This document shows, one piece after another, positions 1-5,900 of a stretch of 6,737 nucleotides of DNA (position 1 is the stretch's first letter; each line of letters begins with the position of its first letter). Below the pieces are notes generated by a model. It saw nothing but the letters and a program-made list of their open reading frames with translations. It did not search any database and was not told the origin of the DNA. Source of the DNA: an uncultured Fusicatenibacter sp. (GTDB lineage Bacteria; Bacillota; Clostridia; Lachnospirales; Lachnospiraceae). The stretch lies in assembly GCA_902493585.1 (NCBI GenBank), contig CABUPZ010000112.1, positions 1 through 6,737 of the forward strand, in the 5' to 3' direction. The position numbers and the translations under genes were made by a program.

Positions 1-1202
1 ATCTTATCCACCGCGCCCGGCCCCACTGCCTGGACGCCCAGGAATTTTCCGGTCTCCGCATCGGCAGTCATCTTGATCACAAAGCTGCCTGCTCCCGGAT
101 AATAGTGTGCCTTGTCATCCACAACGCAGACCACACTGACCGGATGGAATCCCGCTTCCAGCGCCTGTGTCTCGGAAAGACCGGTACGTCCCACATTCAT
201 GCCCGGAAGTTTGCACACACCGGTTCCCAGAACTCCCACATACGGACGGTTTTCTCCCGCCATATTTTTCGCAGTTCTGCGCCCTTCGATATTCGCAGAG
301 GATCCCATCGGAGACCATACCGTTTTTCCTGTGATCCGGTTGGTCACACTGGCGCAGTCGCCCACCGCATAAATATTTTCATCGTTGGTCTGCATCTGTG
401 CGTTCACCGCAACCGTACCATTCGGGTTCCGTTCAATGCCGCTGCCCTCCAAAAATGCCGTATTGGGACGGATACCGATGGACATAACGACCAGATCCGC
501 CTTCATCCCGCGGCGGCTGGTCAGCACCTTCTCCACCTTGCCGTCTCCTTCCAGCCCTTCCAGCTTCGTTCCCGGGAACACCATGATCCCCGCATCCGCC
601 AGACGGTTTTCCACATACTCTGCGATTTCCGGATCAAATCCCGGCAGCGTATGCTCCGCCATATCGATCACAGAGACCCGGACGCCTCTGGCCGCCAGGT
701 TTTCCGCCACTTCCAGCCCGATGAATCCGCCTCCGACGACAACCGCACGTTTCGCAGGAATTTCGTTCACTGCATCACGGAGGGCACAGGCATCCTCCGG
801 CGTACGCATATAGAATACATGTTCCAGATCCATCCCCGGAAGATTTGGCCGGATCGGAGATGCTCCCGTCGCAAGCACCAGTTTGTCGTAGGCAAACTCC
901 CGCTCCTGTCCGTCCTTCAGGCTGCGCGCTTTTACAACCTTCGCCTCACGGTCAATGGCAGTCGCTTCCATCTCCGTCAGAACCTCTGCTCCTGTCAGTC
1001 TGGAAAAGCTCTCCGGCGTATTGACAATCAGAGCGCTTTTCTCCTGGATCACTTCTCCCACATAGTAGGGAAGTCCGCATCCTGCATAGGAAATTTCTTT
1101 GCTGCTGGTCAAAATGGTAACTTCACAGGATCTGTCTTCCCGTTTCAGCTTTGCGGCTACTTTGGTTCCGGCTGCCACACCGCCGATGATCAATACTTTC
1201 AC
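1..1202 (-). CDS. FAD-dependent CoA-disulfide reductase / NADH oxidase-like protein, C-terminus cut by window edge
   Basis: Pyridine nucleotide-disulfide oxidoreductase of the CoA-disulfide reductase/NADH oxidase/polysulfide reductase group, a soluble flavoenzyme passing electrons from NAD(P)H through FAD to a disulfide, persulfide or oxygen. I translated 400 codons from the GTG at 1202. Visible in order: N-terminal FAD Rossmann motif GGVAAG (residues 7-12); single-cysteine active site SYAGCGLPYY with the redox Cys at 42; ATGASP (111-116); NAD(P)H-binding GGGFIGLE (157-164); FAD-contacting YAVGDC (278-283); then the beginning of the dimerisation domain with HYYPG. The single Cys in a CGLPY context, not CxxxxC, marks this subfamily. 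The GTG start is chosen because AGGAG (1211-1215) lies 8 nt upstream and the Rossmann motif begins at once. The missing C-terminus could include a fused rhodanese domain, common in clostridial relatives, so the exact substrate cannot be decided. It is divergent from a LysR gene. Confidence 0.9.
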   Translation of the reverse strand, partial: MKVLIIGGVAAGTKVAAKLKREDRSCEVTILTSSKEISYAGCGLPYYVGEVIQEKSALIVNTPESFSRLTGAEVLTEMEATAIDREAKVVKARSLKDGQEREFAYDKLVLATGASPIRPNLPGMDLEHVFYMRTPEDACALRDAVNEIPAKRAVVVGGGFIGLEVAENLAARGVRVSVIDMAEHTLPGFDPEIAEYVENRLADAGIMVFPGTKLEGLEGDGKVEKVLTSRRGMKADLVVMSIGIRPNTAFLEGSGIERNPNGTVAVNAQMQTNDENIYAVGDCASVTNRITGKTVWSPMGSSANIEGRRTAKNMAGENRPYVGVLGTGVCKLPGMNVGRTGLSETQALEAGFHPVSVVCVVDDKAHYYPGAGSFVIKMTADAETGKFLGVQAVGPGAVDK

Positions 1203-1308
1203 AATATCTTCTCCTCTTTTGTGCATGTTTCCCGTTACAGATTTTTCGTAATCCTTCCGCCAGTGGAACGGTTACGATTTTACCTTTTTTTTACAATTTC
1301 TCATCTCT

Positions 1309-1338
1309 ATTTTACTACTTGTTCTTTCATTTTGAAAA
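1309..1338 (-). promoter_or_regulatory. Possible promoter of the disulfide reductase
   Basis: On the minus strand a TAAAAT -10 candidate (1309-1314) is preceded by TTTTCA (1333-1338, 18-nt spacer) or TTCAAA (1331-1336, 16-nt spacer). Neither -35 is strong. The site would give a leader of roughly 100 nt before the GTG and would abut the promoter of the divergent LysR gene, which would allow joint control. Tentative; other AT-rich hexamers nearer the gene cannot be excluded. Confidence 0.25.
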
Positions 1339-1360
1339 TGATATTATCTAATCATATTAA
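1332..1360 (+). promoter_or_regulatory. Promoter of the LysR-type regulator gene
   Basis: TTGAAA (1332-1337, 5/6 to consensus) and TATTAA (1355-1360, 4/6) are separated by exactly 17 nt. Transcription would begin near 1367, about 20 nt before the ATG at 1389. The palindrome at 1344-1367 covers the spacer, the -10 and the start point, so anything bound there should affect this promoter. Confidence 0.5.
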
Positions 1361-1367
1361 TAGATAA
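1344..1367. promoter_or_regulatory. Palindromic operator candidate in the divergent intergenic region
   Basis: Perfect inverted repeat TTATCTA (1344-1350) / TAGATAA (1361-1367) with a 10-nt spacer. Overlapping it are further dyads: ATGAT (1338-1342) with ATCAT (1351-1355), and AATCAT (1350-1355) with ATGATT (1373-1378). LysR-type regulators usually bind AT-rich interrupted dyads between themselves and a divergent target and repress their own promoter, which fits. It is not an exact T-N11-A box, so binding by this LysR protein is inference. Confidence 0.45.
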
Positions 1368-1388
1368 AACCAATGATTGGAGATACCC

Positions 1389-2309
1389 ATGACGATCCGA
1401 CATTTAAAAATTTTTATCGAAGTGGCTGAAACAGGAAAAATGAGCGCCGCGGCAAAAAACTGCTACCTCTCCCAGCCCACCGTCAGCCAGGCGATCCGGG
1501 AACTGGAGGAACACTACGGCGTCCTTTTGTTCGAACGCCTTTCCAAACGGCTCTATATCACCGAAAGCGGAAAAAAACTCCTGACCTACGCCCGTCAGAC
1601 CGTCCGCTCCTTTGAACTGCTGGACGAAGCCATGCGGGAAGACCGGATGGTGGACCGGCTGCGCATCGGCGCGACCATCACCGTCGGCAACTGCTTTCTT
1701 TCCGAAATGATCTCCCATCTCCGGAAAGAAAAACCGGAGCTGGAACTATACGCACAGGTCGGCAATACCAGAAAGATCCAGGAAAATCTTCTCAATTCTT
1801 CCCTGGATATCGCACTGGTGGAAGGCATCATCACACACCCGGACCTGGTCTGTATTCCGGTGGTCGATGATTTTCTCGTTCTTGCCTGCGCGCCCTCCCA
1901 CCCGTTTGCGTCCCGCAAGGAAATCTTTTTTCATGAGCTGAACGACCAGCTTTTTGCTCTGCGGGAACCAGGCAGCGGAACCAGAGACCTTTTTGAGCGA
2001 ACCCTCCAGGGCAGCGGCATCCATATAAAAATTGCCTGCGAAGCAAATACCCCGCAGGCAATCCGCAATATGGTCATGTACAACGACTGTCTGACTGTGA
2101 TCTCCATCCGCCTGATCGAACGTGAAGTGCGCGCCGGAAACATTCATGTGATCCGAAACAGCACCTCCGAATGGGACCGGAAGTTTTTTCTGGTCACTCA
2201 CAAAAACAAAACCTTCACCCCCGCCATGCAGAGGCTCAAAGAGCTTTCCATGCAGTACCGGCGCCCAAAACTTCCGGAAGACATCCCTTCCGGGATCCTT
2301 CTGCCCTGA
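1389..2309 (+). CDS. LysR-type transcriptional regulator
   Basis: DNA-binding transcription regulator of 306 residues, the usual LysR length. The N-terminal winged helix-turn-helix (about residues 2-60) is textbook: IRHLKIFIEVAETGKMSAAA, then LSQPTVSQAIRELEE as the recognition helix and LFERLSKR as the wing. Residues from about 88 to 295 form the periplasmic-binding-protein-like effector domain, with a REPGSGTRDLFE segment typical of the family's effector cleft. I chose the ATG at 1389 because GGAG (1379-1382) is 6 nt upstream. A TTG four codons earlier (1377) is in frame but would overlap that ribosome binding site. The neighbouring divergent flavoprotein is the most likely target, suggesting a role in redox or sulfur metabolism, but the inducer cannot be read from sequence. 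Confidence 0.93.
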   Translation: MTIRHLKIFIEVAETGKMSAAAKNCYLSQPTVSQAIRELEEHYGVLLFERLSKRLYITESGKKLLTYARQTVRSFELLDEAMREDRMVDRLRIGATITVGNCFLSEMISHLRKEKPELELYAQVGNTRKIQENLLNSSLDIALVEGIITHPDLVCIPVVDDFLVLACAPSHPFASRKEIFFHELNDQLFALREPGSGTRDLFERTLQGSGIHIKIACEANTPQAIRNMVMYNDCLTVISIRLIEREVRAGNIHVIRNSTSEWDRKFFLVTHKNKTFTPAMQRLKELSMQYRRPKLPEDIPSGILLP

Positions 2310-2315
2310 ATACGT

Positions 2316-2349
2316 AACCGGTCAGCCAGGTTCAGCCGGCTGACCGGTT
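2316..2349. terminator. Shared hairpin between convergent genes, no U-tract
   Basis: Perfect 12-bp inverted repeat AACCGGTCAGCC (2316-2327) / GGCTGACCGGTT (2338-2349) with a 10-nt loop. It begins 7 nt after the LysR stop and ends 7 nt before the histidine kinase stop. Neither strand has a T-run after it, so it is not a canonical intrinsic terminator. It may still stop or stabilise both transcripts as a bidirectional 3' end. Confidence 0.55.
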
Positions 2350-2355
2350 GCCTGA

Positions 2356-3831
2356 CTACTGACTCTGCTCCAGCGTGAACCAGAAGGCAACGCCGTTTTC
2401 GTAGTTATCGGCTCCACATTTCTGGTTCATGGAATCCATGATCGCCTTTACAATGGAGAGTCCGATTCCGCTTCCGCCGTACTCTCTGGTGCGTGCCTTG
2501 TCTACTTTATAAAATTTAATCCATATCTTATCGATGTCTTCCTCCGGAATCGGATCTCCGGTGTTAAATACGGAGGTCACCACCACGCCATTCTCTGTCT
2601 TGCAGTCTATTTCAATGATCCGGTCATAGTCCAGATGGTTCAGGGCATTGGTCAGATAATTGGTGATCACTTCCTCAACCTTAAACTCATCCCCCCATAC
2701 CATCACCGGTTCCTGCTGGTTGAAAACAACCTTTGCCTCCTTCTGTTCGATCAGGATCGCCGAAGACTGGAGCACGCCCCAGATCACTTCCGCCAGGTCA
2801 AAGCGTTCCATGGTCACCTGGTCATTTCCGAATTCCAGCTGGTTCAGATTCAGCAGCTTTTTCACCATCTCATTCATCTTGGATGCCTCATCCACAATGA
2901 CATCACAGTAGAAATCTCTGCTTTCCTGATCTTCGTTGACATTATCTTTCAGACCTTCCGCATAGCCCTGAATCAGCGCCAGCGGTGTCTTCAGCTCATG
3001 GGTGACGTTGGAGAGAAACTCCCGGCGCATCTCATCCACCTGTGTCTTCTTCTCAATATCCTTCTGAAGTTCCATATTGGCGGTCTTCAGTTCCGAAATC
3101 GCCAGCTCCAGCTTGTCGGACATCTTATTGAAATTGTTGCCCAACTCTCCAATCTCGTCTTCTCCTCCGCCGACATACCGGGCGTCAAAATCCAGCGCTG
3201 CCATCCGCTTGGAGATTTCTGTAAGCTCCTTGATCGGGCGGACGATCCTGCTGGTCACCAGCCAGATCACCACTGCGCCAAGAATGATCGCCACGATTCC
3301 CACGTAGGTATAAAACCGGTTGGAGATTGCCGCCGCGTCCGTGATACTGTCGATGGGACACTGCACCATACAATACGTGCTGTTGCTCATTCTTCCCACC
3401 AGCTGCAGGTAATCCAGATTCATCCGGGTTTCGTGGAAGTTCTGGATCTCATAAGCATACTCTTCGTTCTCTACGGTTTCCAGAACTGTTGTATTGCGTC
3501 CTTCCATCCCGAAGAGAATTCCGGCAAGACGCAGATGCATCATATCATGGTCTACTGTGTTTGCATACAGCTGCTCATCCAGATACGAATCTACAACCAA
3601 CACCTTCAGATTTTTCGTCGCGCAAAACTGCGTAAACTCCATCGGAGCATCGTCTGAACTTTGAATATTCAGACCGTTTAACACATTCCACGCCTGTTTC
3701 AGCGTATCCACTTTCTGATACGTATAATATGTGCCAAGAAACGCATAATTCAAAAGCCCCACTCCAAGAAGCGCCAGCGTCATAACTCCGATGAATGCCA
3801 CGGCGATTTTCCGTTTTACCGAATATTTCAT
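2356..3831 (-). CDS. Two-component sensor histidine kinase, membrane-bound, HAMP
   Basis: 491-residue sensor kinase that should autophosphorylate on His and pass the phosphate to the regulator encoded just upstream. Layout: TM1 about residues 8-32; extracytoplasmic sensing region about 33-173 with no domain I recognise; TM2 about 174-194; HAMP linker about 195-247; coiled region; H-box FLSNVTHELKTPLALI with phosphoacceptor His278; N-box around Asn395 (NYLTNALNH); G1-type region NTGDPIP (423-429); F-box IKFYKVD; G2 box GGSGIGLS (452-459). The usual DxGxG of G1 is NTGDP, a departure also seen in VanS/VncS-like kinases, so activity is still expected. Its ATG overlaps the regulator stop by 4 nt (ATGA, 3828-3831), indicating translational coupling. 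The stimulus is unknown. Confidence 0.95.
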   Translation of the reverse strand: MKYSVKRKIAVAFIGVMTLALLGVGLLNYAFLGTYYTYQKVDTLKQAWNVLNGLNIQSSDDAPMEFTQFCATKNLKVLVVDSYLDEQLYANTVDHDMMHLRLAGILFGMEGRNTTVLETVENEEYAYEIQNFHETRMNLDYLQLVGRMSNSTYCMVQCPIDSITDAAAISNRFYTYVGIVAIILGAVVIWLVTSRIVRPIKELTEISKRMAALDFDARYVGGGEDEIGELGNNFNKMSDKLELAISELKTANMELQKDIEKKTQVDEMRREFLSNVTHELKTPLALIQGYAEGLKDNVNEDQESRDFYCDVIVDEASKMNEMVKKLLNLNQLEFGNDQVTMERFDLAEVIWGVLQSSAILIEQKEAKVVFNQQEPVMVWGDEFKVEEVITNYLTNALNHLDYDRIIEIDCKTENGVVVTSVFNTGDPIPEEDIDKIWIKFYKVDKARTREYGGSGIGLSIVKAIMDSMNQKCGADNYENGVAFWFTLEQSQ

Positions 3832-4508
3832 CTGTCTACCTCAAACTTATAACCCATTCCCCAGATGGTCTTGATGTATTCTCCTTTTTCTCCCATTTTG
3901 CTCCTGAGTTTTTTCACGTGGGTATCGATCGTCCTGGCATCCCCAAAATAATCGTAATTCCAGACATTATTCAGGATCTTTTCCCTGGACAGGGCGATTC
4001 CCTGGTTTTCCAGAAAATAGGTCAGCAGTTCAAATTCTTTGTAACTCAGTTCCATCGGTTCTCCATCCAGTGTCGCCTGATGGGCGGTCTTGTTGATCCG
4101 AATGCCCCCAGCCTCCAGTACGCTTTCCGTATCTGTCTGTCCGGTACGGCGCAGGATCGCTTCCACCCGTGCCACCAGGATTTTGGGAGAAAACGGTTTG
4201 GAAATATATTCATCCACTCCAAGATCAAATCCCAGAAGCTCGTCCCTCTCATCGCTTTTTGCCGTCAGCATAATGATCGGCACCTTGGAATACTGTCGGA
4301 TCTCCCGGCAGACCTGCCATCCGTCCATCTTCGGCATCATCACATCCAGGATGATCAGCGCGATTTCTTTGTCCTTGAAAAATATGTCCACCGCTTCTTC
4401 CCCGTCACCGGCCTCCAGAACCTCGTAACCGCTTTTGCTCAGGAAGTCCTTGACCAGTTTCCGCATCCTGCTTTCATCATCTACCACCAGAATTTTTATC
4501 TTATCCAT
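3828..4508 (-). CDS. OmpR/PhoB-family response regulator
   Basis: 226-residue DNA-binding response regulator, partner of the downstream kinase. Receiver domain at about residues 4-120: acidic pocket Asp10-Asp11, phosphoacceptor Asp55 in ILDVMMPKMDG, Thr82 in MLTAK, and Lys104 in SKPF. The output domain, about 128-226, is an OmpR-type winged helix with LSYKEFELLTYFLEN, the recognition-helix stretch DARTIDTHVKKLRSKMG, and the C-terminal IKTIWGMGYKF hairpin. The ATG at 4508 is preferred: MDKIKILVVDDE begins as family members do, and AGGA is about 10 nt upstream. A GTG three codons earlier (4517) is only 1 nt from that AGGA, so it is unlikely. First gene of a two-gene operon; it may control its own promoter, as is frequent in this family. 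Confidence 0.95.
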   Translation of the reverse strand: MDKIKILVVDDESRMRKLVKDFLSKSGYEVLEAGDGEEAVDIFFKDKEIALIILDVMMPKMDGWQVCREIRQYSKVPIIMLTAKSDERDELLGFDLGVDEYISKPFSPKILVARVEAILRRTGQTDTESVLEAGGIRINKTAHQATLDGEPMELSYKEFELLTYFLENQGIALSREKILNNVWNYDYFGDARTIDTHVKKLRSKMGEKGEYIKTIWGMGYKFEVDR

Positions 4509-4559
4509 TTTTTCCACGTCCTCTCTTCTCCGTAACTCCGGATTCCATTTTGTATCCTT

Positions 4560-4578
4560 ATTATAGCAAATTATAACA
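4560..4578 (-). promoter_or_regulatory. Tandem extended -10 promoters of the two-component operon
   Basis: On the minus strand two extended -10 elements (TG-N-TATAAT) lie exactly 10 bp apart: TGTTATAAT at 4570-4578 and TGCTATAAT at 4560-4568. Both are perfect in the -10 hexamer, and neither has a good -35, as is usual for extended -10 promoters. Transcripts would begin near 4553 or 4563, giving a leader of roughly 45-55 nt before the ATG at 4508. Confidence 0.6.
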
Positions 4579-4599
4579 AAGGTTTATGTTTATTCTGTG

Positions 4600-4621
4600 A
4601 AACACGCTCAAGAGCATGTTT
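4600..4621 (-). terminator. Hairpin closing the structured element, terminator-like
   Basis: On the minus strand AAACATGCTC (4621-4612) and GAGCGTGTTT (4609-4600) are separated by TT, giving a stem with one G-U pair, best closed as a CUUG tetraloop. On the plus strand the same pair becomes a C/A mismatch, so the fold favours a minus-strand RNA. Only three T residues follow within the arm, so termination would be weak. The arms belong to the GAGC(A/G)TGTTT motif seen again at 6523-6532. Confidence 0.35.
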
Positions 4622-4751
4622 GAAAATAGAACCGCAATTTCAAAGCGCACCCGGGAGTAGATTGGAACCTGCATTTCTGCAATCTGTATTCTCCTGTATC
4701 ATTCCCGGGCACGCTTCCAACAAATTCCGATAATCCATATTTCCGGCAAGT

Positions 4752-4775
4752 GTTCAGGCATCTGTTCAGACATCT
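4752..4775. repeat. Two-copy 12-nt tandem repeat
   Basis: GTTCAGGCATCT (4752-4763) is followed immediately by GTTCAGACATCT (4764-4775), identical at 11 of 12 positions. It lies in what would be the unpaired 5' half of the structured element, so it may be a repeated single-stranded motif or simply a slippage duplication. Confidence 0.7.
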
Positions 4776-4840
4776 GGACCTCTCGTCAGCGCGTGTTTCA
4801 AATTGCTTTCTGCAATGTTTCTTTCTCTGTTCTTCTCTGT

Positions 4841-4869
4841 ATTATACGTCCTGCGTCACGGTACAGCAA
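4841..4869 (-). promoter_or_regulatory. Promoter candidate for the structured element
   Basis: Minus-strand TTGCTG (4869-4864) and a perfect TATAAT (4846-4841) are 17 nt apart. The first three -35 bases match. It starts 17 nt after the endolysin stop and would begin a transcript near 4834, directed through the structured element towards the response regulator. This gives the element a transcription start independent of the lysis genes. Confidence 0.45.
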
Positions 4870-4878
4870 CCGTTTTTT
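4858..4878 (+). terminator. Weak intrinsic-terminator-like hairpin on the plus strand
   Basis: ACGGT (4858-4862) and ACCGT (4869-4873) form a 5-bp stem with a 6-nt loop, followed by a run of six T (4873-4878). No gene runs towards it on the plus strand, so if real it would end antisense transcription before it enters the endolysin gene. It overlaps the -35 of the minus-strand promoter, so it may be coincidental. Confidence 0.25.
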
Positions 4879-4885
4879 CTCCCGG

Positions 4886-5776
4886 TCAGCCGATCAGCGA
4901 CAGGAAGGTTGCAGAACCTGCCACCCCATCCACCGTCAGTCCCTGTGCCTTCTGATAACTTTTCACCGCCAGTTCCAGCCCACTGCCGAAAATTCCTGGT
5001 GATTCCACTCCGTTGACCATATAGTCTTTCAGCATCAGCAGGATTTCTGCCGCCGTCACCAGATACTGTCGCTCTCCTCTCCGCACATAATGAGAGCCAA
5101 GTGCCTGACGGGATTTTGGCCCCCAGATACCGTCCACGGACAGCCCTGCCTGGTAATCCAGATTGAGTGCCTGCTGCAATACCTTGATCCCCGCTTTTTT
5201 CGTTCGGCTTCCACGGATCCCATCCGCAGAGATTCCGGCTCCGCAGAAATTGTTTGCATGTATCTGACCGGCATGAACCACGATACTGCCTGATACAGAC
5301 GGTGTTCCGTCGTCGGATGGCATATCGGTTCCGGATTTCGCCCAACGGGACCGGAAGTTTTCAAAATTCCCATACTGTTCTTTTAACCTTGCTGTAGTAC
5401 TGCCCCAGTCCGGCAGATACAGGTGTGTCCGGTCCACAAAACCGGACCAATCACCGCCCCATCCAAGACCCAGGGATTTTCCGATGTCGCCTACCCGTTG
5501 AAAAAATGCGTCGTCATCGTATGCATGACCGCTGACATTCTTATAAAAGTCAAAAGCAATCCCCCACTGGTGCTGAGAACTGTAGGAACTTCCCGGTGCA
5601 TTGGTGATGATCGATCCTGGCTTTGTCCTTCCCTGCGCATACAAGGCATCCTGCTCCGCAGCCGTACGGAAACACTCCCCGATTCCCAGGTCAAGATTTT
5701 CCTTCCGGCACTCTTCCTGAAGCTGTGAAATTATTTTCTGAAGCCGCGGATGCAGCTTATTGATTTCTCTGCCCAT
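4886..5776 (-). CDS. Phage-type endolysin: M15 peptidase with C-terminal peptidoglycan-binding repeats
   Basis: 296-residue cell-wall hydrolase. Residues about 5-135 match the VanY/CwlK/Ply500-like M15 fold, zinc peptidases that mostly cut the L-Ala-D-Glu bond of peptidoglycan stem peptides. The SxHxxGxAxD signature is seen as SQHQWGIAFD with zinc ligands His69 and Asp76; the second motif DRTH supplies catalytic-type Asp115 and ligand His118. A Ser/Gly/Asp-rich linker (about 148-165) leads to two peptidoglycan-binding-like modules: about 186-227, with LSVDGIWGPKSRQAL, and about 240-296, with LTVDGVAGSATFLSLIG. There is no signal peptide or membrane segment, so export would depend on the holin encoded upstream, as in phage lysis. 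AGGAG lies 6 nt before the ATG. The exact bond cleaved is inferred from the family. Confidence 0.9.
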   Translation of the reverse strand: MGREINKLHPRLQKIISQLQEECRKENLDLGIGECFRTAAEQDALYAQGRTKPGSIITNAPGSSYSSQHQWGIAFDFYKNVSGHAYDDDAFFQRVGDIGKSLGLGWGGDWSGFVDRTHLYLPDWGSTTARLKEQYGNFENFRSRWAKSGTDMPSDDGTPSVSGSIVVHAGQIHANNFCGAGISADGIRGSRTKKAGIKVLQQALNLDYQAGLSVDGIWGPKSRQALGSHYVRRGERQYLVTAAEILLMLKDYMVNGVESPGIFGSGLELAVKSYQKAQGLTVDGVAGSATFLSLIG

Positions 5777-5900
5777 ATTCCTCTCCTTTCATTTCTCATT
5801 CCTGCTTCTCCATTCTCCTTTCCTTTTTCTCTTTCCTTCTTACTTCCTTTTTTCTTGCTCCTTTCTTGCTTGCTCTTTTTGCTTTATTCTTTTTCCTTCC
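5777..5900 (-). other. Polypurine spacer between holin and endolysin
   Basis: By my count 113 of 124 bases are purine on the coding strand (about 91%), and the tract runs on into the last holin codons (AAG AAA GAA GAA). It holds many Shine-Dalgarno-like GGAG/AGGA clusters besides the real one before the endolysin ATG, short imperfect repeats such as GAGCAAGAAA, and a six-codon ORF (5813-5796) whose TGA overlaps another ATG. No real gene is visible. Such an unstructured purine-rich mRNA stretch could act as a ribosome standby or translation-enhancing leader; the duplex could also adopt a triplex. Both are inference. Confidence 0.7.

Larger units (their letters stand above)
4600..4834 (-). ncRNA. 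Candidate structured RNA or MITE-like palindromic element
   Basis: About 235 nt without a credible ORF, preceded by a TATAAT promoter and ended by a hairpin. Read on the minus strand: local hairpin ATTGC/GCAAT (4802-4816, 5-nt loop); tandem 12-mers (4752-4775); a 14-bp helix AAGCGTGCCCGGGA (4716-4703) with TCCCGGGTGCGCTT (4656-4643), twelve Watson-Crick plus two G-U pairs; inside it TGCA-GAAA-TGCA, a possible GNRA hairpin; an outer pairing of GCAATTT (about 4806-4800) with AAATTGC (about 4639-4633); and the closing hairpin at 4600-4621. All three wobble positions become mismatches on the plus strand, which points to selection on a minus-strand RNA. It could be a free small RNA, a long leader of the two-component operon, or a mobile palindromic repeat. 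I do not recognise a named RNA family. Confidence 0.35.

Noticed and set aside
105..1367. Plus-strand 420-codon open frame
   Set aside because: It is the antisense shadow of the disulfide reductase, whose minus-strand translation shows all family motifs. Its own product is His/Arg-rich without recognisable domains, and it starts without a ribosome binding site.
1377..1388. TTG as an upstream start of the LysR gene
   Set aside because: It overlaps the GGAG that is correctly spaced for the ATG at 1389, and family members begin right before the helix-turn-helix, as the ATG does.
2635..3657. Plus-strand 340-codon open frame
   Set aside because: Antisense to the histidine kinase, which has complete H, N and G boxes.
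4509..4517. GTG as an upstream start of the response regulator
   Set aside because: It lies only 1 nt from the AGGA, too near to be used, and adds three residues before the conserved MDKIKILVVDDE start.
3795..4535. Plus-strand 246-codon open frame
   Set aside because: Antisense to the response regulator; no family resemblance.
4600..4834. CRISPR array or known riboswitch in the intergenic region
   Set aside because: There is no series of equal repeats with spacers, only one 12-nt duplication and inverted repeats, and I cannot match any riboswitch core that I know.
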